Source: Limnomonas spitsbergensis (Eukaryota > Chlorophyta > Chlorophyceae > Chlamydomonadales). Taken from it: a stretch of DNA of 64,000 bases. The notes below the pieces were generated by a model. That model was not told the origin of the DNA. It saw only the letters and a program-made list of their open reading frames with translations, and did no database searches. This document shows, piece by piece, positions 11,511 to 20,500 of this stretch. The position numbers and the translations under genes are program-made. The DNA lies in contig JAYJMM010000075.1 of the NCBI GenBank assembly GCA_037349105.1, positions 1 through 64,000 on the forward strand. The letters run 5' to 3'. Positions within the stretch are counted from its first letter, which is position 1. Every line of letters starts with the position of its first letter.

Positions 11511-14500
11511 CATGCCGTATCCACCCCTGCATGGAGGTGGGCCGGGGTCGAGCGGGGCAGGTCGGTCAGCACATTGCTGATCAGGTTCCTGGCCCTGGCC
11601 CTGCTATTGAAAACTCTTTCTGCAGCGCTGGCAGGCTGTGCCTGCTCATCGTCCTCATCCTTTGCGCTGGAGATAGCCTGGCCGCACGGGGCCACTGTAC
11701 AAGCCGTCTCGGCAGCCCGCAGGCGGCGCACGCTTCGCCTGCCCTCCTGTGCTAGGCGCACCACCTGATCTGCGTGCCACTGGTTTACCCTGCCTAGGCC
11801 TGTGAGCATAGCGACCTGTGGTCCGCAGGTGGTCTCACTAGGGGTGTGTGGCTCAGGGGTGACATCGTCTAGCCGTGCCCCTGTGCGGTCATCGGATGAC
11901 GGGAGGGGTGACCTGGACGGGATATCTGCGTTCTGGTGGCAGGCCCCTGACCGGTGGACAATGGTAATGTCAAGCTCCTGCAGCATGAGTGCCCAGCGTG
12001 CGTGCTGCCCCACTAAGGCCTGGTTATCCATGAGATATGTGAGGGGTTCGTGGTCCGTGACCAAATGCACCTTGCACCCAAAGAGCATATGGCGGTACGT
12101 CCGGGCAGCGTACACAGCCGCGAGCATTTCCCCCTGAAACGACGAGTAGTTCTTTTCGCTTTTGTTCAGGGAACGGGAAGTGCAGGCGACCATGTACTCC
12201 CTGCCGCTGTCGTCACACTGTCCTAGCACCGCCCCTATACCCTGCTTAGAGAAGTCGGTGTACAACAGGAATGGCCGTGGCGGCCCCTTGCCGTCTGGAC
12301 CCGTTCCGCTGTAGTCAGGTCTGCGCAGCACCCTGCCTCCCTCGCACATCTCAGTTTTGATCAGCTGAAACGCCTGGGCCTGTTCGGGCCCCCACACAAA
12401 CGGGACCCCCTTGACCAGCAGTGCGTTGATGCATGCGGCCTTTCGAGAGAAATCCGGGATGTAGCACCGGTAGAAATTCAGGAATCCCATGACCTCCTGA
12501 ATGTTCTTGACCGATGCGGGTTCGGGCAGAGCCATGACGGCCGCTATTTTGGCTGCGTGCGGTGTGAGGCCTTGGGCCGAGACGTTGTGGCCGAGGTACT
12601 CTACCGTGGCACACCCAAACAGGGACTTGTCAGGATGCGCGCGTAGTCCTACTGCGTGGAGCATGTCTAGCATGAGCTCTACATGCCTGATGTGATCTGC
12701 AGGCGTGTCACTATACACCAGCAGGTCGTCAATGAATGCCACACAGAAGGAGCTCAGGCCGGCCCTGGCTATCTCTTCCTCCATCATACGCTGGAAGAAG
12801 GGAGGCCCGTTGCGCAGCCCAAAGTTCAACTTAGTGTACATCCAGAGTTCTGGGCCCATCCAGAAAGCCGTCTTGGGCTGGTCCTCGGCCTTGATCGGGA
12901 TCTGCATGAACCCTGACCTCAGATCCACCTTGCTAAATACGTTAGCTGTGCCCAGGTTCTGAAAGATAGTTTCCATCCTGGGGATGGCAAACTCCTGCTT
13001 GGCTGTGCGGAGGTTCATTCTCCTCATGTCGTGCGCAATGCGGTGATCTGACCACTCGCCAGTCTCGGCACACTTCTTGGCCGCTACGACTGAGTTGGCC
13101 GCAAACTTGATGGGCCCTCCCTGGGGGACCCTGACAATAATGCCTGCCTCTATCATGGGCTGGCACTTCTCTTTGAAAATGGCTGCTTTAGGGGGTGGCA
13201 TGTCCCTTGCTTTCTGAAAGCACGAGCTGTGCTCGTCCTCTAGGGCCAGCGTAAACTCACCCTGCGCACCGCAGTAGCCTGGCAGTTCCAGCATGGAGTA
13301 GGCGAACGCCCCTTGGCGGTCCCGCAGGCTCTGCTCCAGCTGCTCCTGCTGCTCCCCAGAGAAGTCGGGGTGCTTCCCGAGCAGCCACCCCTCTGCCGTT
13401 TTGACGTACTCTGAGGGCGCATGCACCACTCCTCCGGGCTGGAACATGTCTATGACTCCTCCTGCCAGCGGTTCCCCTGTCCCTGCCTGTGACCCTGCGC
13501 TGGACGTGCCCTGATCCCCGGTGCGTTGCGGACGGGGGGGCCGAGGGGCGGGCATATCCACTGGGGGTCGCAGCCAACCAGGCTCCAGCTTGGCGGCTGC
13601 CTCCCTGCTGCTGACGAATGCTCCTTGTCCGGCAGTGAATCCCCCTCCTCGCACGCCCCTTCCGCTGGCCTGTGCCCCGGGGAGGTAGGAGAGCAGGAGC
13701 CACACCAATGCCAGATGGCATAGGCAAGCCAGAAGGCCCCTGAAAGCCGTGCAGGGGAGGAGACCCCTGCAGCCCGGGTGCGGCCTGGGGCAGGGCTGTG
13801 GACCTGCAGGCGCTGGCGGCGATGGCACGGCTGGCGGGCCCCGGTCCCCTGGTCCCTCCTGCCAGGAGATTTCCAGCTCCACCTGACTGATCCTGGCGGG
13901 CGGCGATGGGCACCCTGTGCTATTACTGGCGTCTCTTGCCACTGCTTTCCTGCGTCGTTGGCGCGCGCGGGTCCTGGCGTTCCTTGCCCTTCGCGCTGCT
14001 GCTGCTCTGACCTTGGAGGAGTCCGCTGGTCTGGTGTCGCCCTTGCTAGAGGGGGTCTGATGTCTCTCTGCCGCTGTTGGACCTGCGCAGCCTGTATCGG
14101 GTCTGTAAGCGCGTTCCGGGCTGACAGTCTGGGTTCTGGCGTTGTCGCTGCTCCTGGCTGCGCTGCGCGGCTGTTGGTCCAGCTGGTGGGGCTGGAGCAT
14201 TGTTCGCTGGATGGCCTGGTAGTTCCATAGGCTGGTTCTCTCCGGAACCCCCCATTCCACCGGCCAGTTGTCCAATGGCTCGCCTGCCTCTGGCCACCGC
14301 CCCTCGTCATGGGCCTTGATGAGTTCTGCCCCAATGGTCAGGATCTGGGCGTACTGGACTGCGTGCATGGACGGCTGTAGGGGCTGGTCTGCTGTTTCCT
14401 TGTACCATTCCCTGAATGGCACCGGGCGCTGCTCCCTCCTTCTAGCCTGGTCGGCTTCGTCCTGCCTTCGCTCCTCGATGGCCTGCCTCACGTCAGAGAC

Positions 14501-17500
14501 GGTGGCCCTGCTGTGCGTCGCTTTGAACACCACCTCCCGTTCGCCAGGCAAGGCTTCCTGCGCGCTGCACCACCAGCGCACCCCGAGCCTGGAGTCCTCC
14601 TCCATCTGCCTTTGCCTGATGAACCCCAGCGACTGGTTCCTTTCGGGGCATGCCATGGCTAAGTGCCCCTGGTGGAAGCAGATGGTGCACCTGCCCTCTC
14701 GCAGGCGTGGTGCGGGGCATGCGTGGTAGTCGTGCCCCTTTTTTCCACAGCGCTCACATGGCTCGTTGTGGACCGAGTGGTGGCCCCACGCCGGGGGGAC
14801 TGCATCGCTGCAGCCGCAGCAGGCCCACGCCCCCCGCCGGGTGCCTCCTACGCCCGGCTGGTTCATGCAGGCGCTGCAGGCTGTGGCGTGGCAGCGGCAG
14901 CACCGCCGGCCGGGCTGATCTGTTGGACCGATGCGCTCCCCGCATCCCAAGCAGCTAGGCAGCCTGACCTCGGGGGTCATGCAGAACTGACACATCCTGG
15001 CGGCCCCTGTCCGTGGTGTTCTCATGCACAGGTCGTGCCATGCTGTTCCGCATGCGCTGCACCAAATCAAGCGCTCGCCTGCGCGGGTCTGGTCGCATCC
15101 TGCGCACGGCTCCGTGTGCACTGGGTCTGAGCCATAGGAGCGGCCTGGGGACACGGCGCCGCCTGTACCCGGGCCGCTTGCCAGCTCTGGTGGCGGTGCC
15201 TCGCTGAGGGCCCTTAATCGGCCGCGGAACGCCTGCTTCAGCTCCTCCGCCGCCTGGTTGCGCCCCTGCAGCCTGGGGTCGGGGCTGGGGTCTGGGACCA
15301 AGCTCAGCCTGTAACGCAGGCTGGCCTCGATGCGGCTGCCCCTGAGTTCGGTGCCTCCCTGGGGGACCGGCCATGGCACCCTGTCCTCGAGCCGTTGCCT
15401 GTCCCGCTGTGCCACAAATTGTCGTAACTCGTCATCCCACTGCTCCTTGCTGAGATCTGTTCCTCTACCGGGCTCCCCCTCGGCTGCCAGGTGTGGCGAG
15501 CCAGGGTCCTCGGGATCTGGATTGCTGGCCTCGCTGCCGGTGTCGCTGAGCCCTCTGCTCCAGTTGGGTGGGGTATCTGCCTGGACTCTCAGGGGTGCTA
15601 CTGGCCCTGGCTGCTCTGCCGGGGCTCGGCTCTGCTGGCTGGATCCCTGCGTATGACCTGCTGAAGGTGCAGTATGCTCGCTGGGCACTGCCGCTCCTCC
15701 CTCTGATGGCTCGGTGTGCTCCGCTGTGTCTGCCGGCTCCCCCTCAGAGTCCGAGTCTGGCAGCAGCTGCGGTAGACCTGTCAGGCTGTTCTCCTCGTCT
15801 GACTCAGGCCAGTCCACCTCGTAGTTGCCCCCCCTCAGGGAAGTGAAGAAAGATTGCTCCCTGCTGTCTGGCTGCAAGTGGAGGGTGGTGTCGTCGGGGC
15901 TATGAGCGCTGCCTGGGCTGGCCGCCTCCCTGAATGCTCCCCAACGCCCCCGCGGTGTCTCTTGGCGGTCCGCTATGCCCCTATCCAGCAGGCCAGTCAG
16001 GTCCCTCAAGGCCTCATCGTGATTGCTACCGCTGAACAGGGGGTGGAGCGTGACGGCTCCCCTGGGGTGCCTTTGCCACCAAATGCGGACAGTGGCCGCC
16101 GGTGCAGACCAGTGGGGCAGCAAGATGGGTGGGACGCCGTTGTAGTAGGCCGCCTGTTCCACCCGCATCCACTGCTGTAGGCAGCTCTGCAGCCTGCCTT
16201 GAGCAAAGGCTGAGAGGGTGAGGGCCTGCTCGCCCTGCCATGCGGTGGCGCCCGCTGCTGGCGTGCAGTGCGCTGACACGTGCGTTGGGCAGTCGGCTCT
16301 TTCTTGGGGTGCCCAAAGCTCGTCCACTATCTCGATGTTGTGGACAGCTGCTGACATCTGTCCTGGCAGCAATGTCCTGTTAAGGGCCATCATCATGATG
16401 GTCCACACCGCTGGGTCTGTTCCTCGGAAGGTGGACACCGCGTGCTCCTCTGCCCGTTCTACGGAGGGAAACCGGTCACTCTGCACCTGGGTAGCTGTCT
16501 TGAAGAAGAACCACACGGGCTGGTCATCGCGTGTTGCGTGCATGTGTATCCACGCCCGCGGTGCTGGGTGCGTCCACCGCCCCTCCAAGTCCTCGTGGTA
16601 GTGTGCCACCGCCAGCCGAACCGGGATAGCGACCCTGGCGTCACCTGGCTCGTACCCCCAGGGGACCGCCTGGCCCATGACCTCTCTGGCGATGTCTTGC
16701 CCCATCTCGACGATCTCGGGGCATTGGCGAGGCGTTCCTGGGTGGAGGATCCCGGCACCGTCGTACCCGCTGTGGTCCCGCAGTGCCGCCAGGGCGTACG
16801 CCTGCCTGGCTGCTGCTTGTGTGGGTACGCAAACGGCTTGGTTGGCCAGGCACGGGTGGCGAGCGAGAGTCATGACGCAGTTCTCTGCCCATGGTGTCCG
16901 CATGAACCCGTCGTGGGCGTGCTGCCACATGCCGTATGCCCGTGCTGCGTCAGGTATCTCTTGGCTGGTCCTGAACTGCTCCTCTGCTGCGGTAATCCCC
17001 TCCTTGACGACGCTGCCCAGGAGTTCGCTGACGCAGTTGGCATAGAGAGGAGTTGGCCACGTGGAGCTCATGAACTCTTCCATGGCCGTGCTAGGCCTGA
17101 TGTGACCTTTAATGGCCGCAGCCAGGAGCCCCGCTGTGACAGCGTCCATGGGAAAGACCAACCTTGCTACTGCCTGCATTGCTGCCTGTCTGTCAACACA
17201 GATGACCTCCCCCCGCGGTACGCACCAATGGTTTTGCAACCTGCACAGGCCGTCCGCGCCCGCTCCGGGAAGGGTGATCATGGCCGCTGTGGAGGCTACC
17301 TCTGGCATGTCTGTTCCTGCCGGGTACCACTGCACGAAGCAATGCCTAGGCCAGGGCTCGCCAGGCCCTGGGCCCGGTGCGTCGAGGTCCTCTGCGTCTT
17401 CTACTGCGCTGAGGTCGCTGTCTCCCCAGTGGTCTGGGTTCTGCGGCTCCTCTGGTTCCCACCTCTGCTCTCTTCCGCTGGGTACCTCCTCCTGCACCCA

Positions 17501-20500
17501 TGTCCTTTCTGTTGGTCCGTGCTCTGTCCTGCAGCTGCGGTGCCCGCTGCCTGCGGTTGGGGGCCGGCTGGTGACGCCCCCTGTGGCCCCATGGGCCTGC
17601 AGCGTGAAGCTGCTACCGCCTCCTTCCGCGGAAGCTGCCGGCCTTGGGCCTGCGGCGGGGCCCCCTGCCTCCGGGGTACCTGGGCACAACACGTCGGGGG
17701 GGTCGTAAATGTCCTGGGAAAGGTCGTCTGATTCTCCCTCCTGCCCTGAGGCCTCCCCTGATATCTCAGGGTCCTGTCTGTGGGCGCTGCCCTCTGACTC
17801 GCTGTTGCCCTGGTCTTCCCTGACCCTGAGCGTGACTAGGAAATTTGCGAGCAAGGCGAGCCACCCCTCTTGAGGGGCTGGTGCTCCCATGCGTCGCAGG
17901 TAGTCCAGGAGTTCTAGGGCATGGGCTGTGCTCTTAGGGGCGTCTGCGGGCATGGTCAAGAGGCCATTGGTGGCAATTGCTTCCACGGCCACCCGCCAAT
18001 GATGGATTTGCTGGGGCACCTCTCCGTTCCGTGCCTCCGTGGGCATCCTCTCTGGGTCCAACCCTGGCTCAGGCTCATGTCCGTCATGGAGGCCCCATGG
18101 TTGCCTTGCCTGCTCTTCCTGCCCTTCTAGGTATGCGTCATCCCACTCCTGTTCAAACCAGGTGTCTGGTTCGTTGAACCCTGGGTCGTGCCCCCTGGGG
18201 GTGGTGGCGAAGCACCCATGGGCCCCTTTGCCCGCCCACCTGGGTTCCTCCGGTGGTCCTGGCAGGAAGTTGGCGGGCGGGGCGCCTGCTTGCCTGGCTG
18301 CCCATACCTCGAATGGCTCGTTCTTTTCTGCCTCGAACAGGTCGCGAAGGTGTATGCGCTGCTGGTTGTCGCTGGGGGGTTCCTCCTGCCTGAGGCTACC
18401 GTGCCCCCGGTTGTCCTGGGCTTGCGCCCGGCCTTCGCCCCCGCCGCTGGGCCTCCAAGGCTGGGCCTGCCTCTGGTTGCACTCGAAGGCGAAGTGGCCG
18501 CTGCCTCCGCACTTGTAGCATGCTTCCTTCTGGGTGGGGGGTGCTCTGCCGGTCCTTCCCCTGGCAGAGTCCTCCGGCGGTGCCCACCTGATCATTCTGT
18601 TCTCCCCTGGCTCCTCGGCTGTCGCATGCCTACCGGGGCTGTGGTGCTGGCGTTGCCTAATGGGGCTTCTGGCTCTGCCCTGCGGCCAGCGCTCGCCGCA
18701 GGGGCTGCGTGGCGTCTCCCCTTCCCAGCGCCTGCCGCTCCCGTCCTCGTGTTCTCTGCTGCCGCGGTTGGATGGTTTCCCTGGGGTAACGGGACTGCGG
18801 CTGCGGGTTCTTCTGTTCCTGCTCCTGCCGTCTGGGCTGAGGGCCTCCCTGCCCCTGGGCCGCTGGTTGCCACCGCTGGCGCCCTGCGGGGGTGGAGGTG
18901 GCTGCCTGTTCGGCCGGCGTTCGTCCTTGCACTGGATTCCTTTTAGCTGCTCGGTGCTTGGAGCCCGCCGCTCCCTGCTGTGGCTACTGCGCCGTGGGCT
19001 CCTTCCCCTTGGCTGACGCTCTGCGGCGCTGGCGCTCCTAGGCTCCCTGCCGCTGACGGGGTTGCTGCTTGGGCCGCTGCCTGGCTCCCTTGCCCGTGGA
19101 GAGGGGGTGCGGCTGGCCCTTGCCATGGGGAGATTTCTCTGCTTGGGCTTGGCGCTATTGTCCCTTAGAGACTGAATCAGATCCTCCGGGTACTCCCCTA
19201 GGGCAGGGTCGTCGAGCTCGTGCAGAACCTCCTGCACCTCAGTGGGCGTACCCCTGGACGTTCCTTCTTTGCCGTCCTGCTCTCCTCCCCTGGCCCCATC
19301 GCTTGGCGCCGCGTCCTGCTGTGGGGGCTCGATAGTTGTGTCCGCCTCAGGCTGCTGCTGCCTGGCCTCCCTGGCCCCGCTGCAGGCCTCCCGCAGGGCT
19401 CCACAGGGGCGCTGGGGGGCCGGCCCACTGGCTGCTTTTGTGCCCTTGTACTCCTCCTTGTACCTCTTTTTGAGCTCATTGACCTCTATGATCCACTTGG
19501 CGCACTCGCCCTTCCACCGGGCCATCTCCTTGTCCGAGGCGCCGTCCGCCATTGCCCGGGCCTGTTCTGTCTTGAAGGAATAAATGTCTGCCTCCCTGCT
19601 GGCGATCCTCTGCCTGGCTGCGGTCTGGATGGCTCTGTTCAGGACCTCGACCCGGGCCTCCAGGCAGCTGATGACGGCTGCCCCGGGCGCACCCCTGTCC
19701 GCCGGCAGCTCAGTCTCTGATTCGGTAACTCCCTCATCGCTGGAGCTGGTGTCCTGATTGTGCGTAGCCGGGGAGCCTGGCTGGCAGCTGCCTCTGCTGT
19801 GCGTGTCTGCCCCCTGGCCCGGCTCGTTCTCCAGGAGCTCCCCTAGCCGCCGCTCGCATTCCTGGTCTGAATGCGATCTGCGCATGTCGCAGTACGCGCA
19901 CGTGCCTTCCCTGTTGCGCAGGGCACTCCTGACCTCCTGTCGGACTGTGTGCTCCTGTACCATGGCTAGCCTTGCCTTGTCCCGCGCTGCTACGTGGGGG
20001 TCCACGGCTTTGCCGACCCTGTCTCCGCTGATGGACCGGCTCCCGGTACCCCTGGTACCGTCCGGGTCCGCCGGCGCTGCGTGAGCTTGGGTAAGGGCTA
20101 CTGGGTCTGTCTCGGGCGCTGCAGCAGGGTTGGTTCCCTTTTTTCCTGCGTGCTGGCGCGCTGCCTCAGTACCTGCGCCACGGGCCCCTTTGGCCTTGGC
20201 CGGCCTGGCCCCTTCTGGTGCTGTCGCTGGTGCCTCTGCCGCGGGCAAACGGGTGACACGGTTTGCGGCGACTGTAGTTTGCGTCGCAGGGCCGCCTGTA
20301 CCTGTCACCATGGCACATTGTGGGGTTAAGTCTGGGTTCATCTCGCCCCAATCTGCCGGCCACTCTTCAGGCACCCAGGCGGGGTCGTCCAAGCCTGCCC
20401 AGGTTGCCGCGGCCGCCTGGTGGGATCCTGCTGGTGATATCAGTTCTAGCGGCAGGGTGAGCCCGTCGGCTCCTCCTTGAGGGAACAGGGTGAGGCGCCC

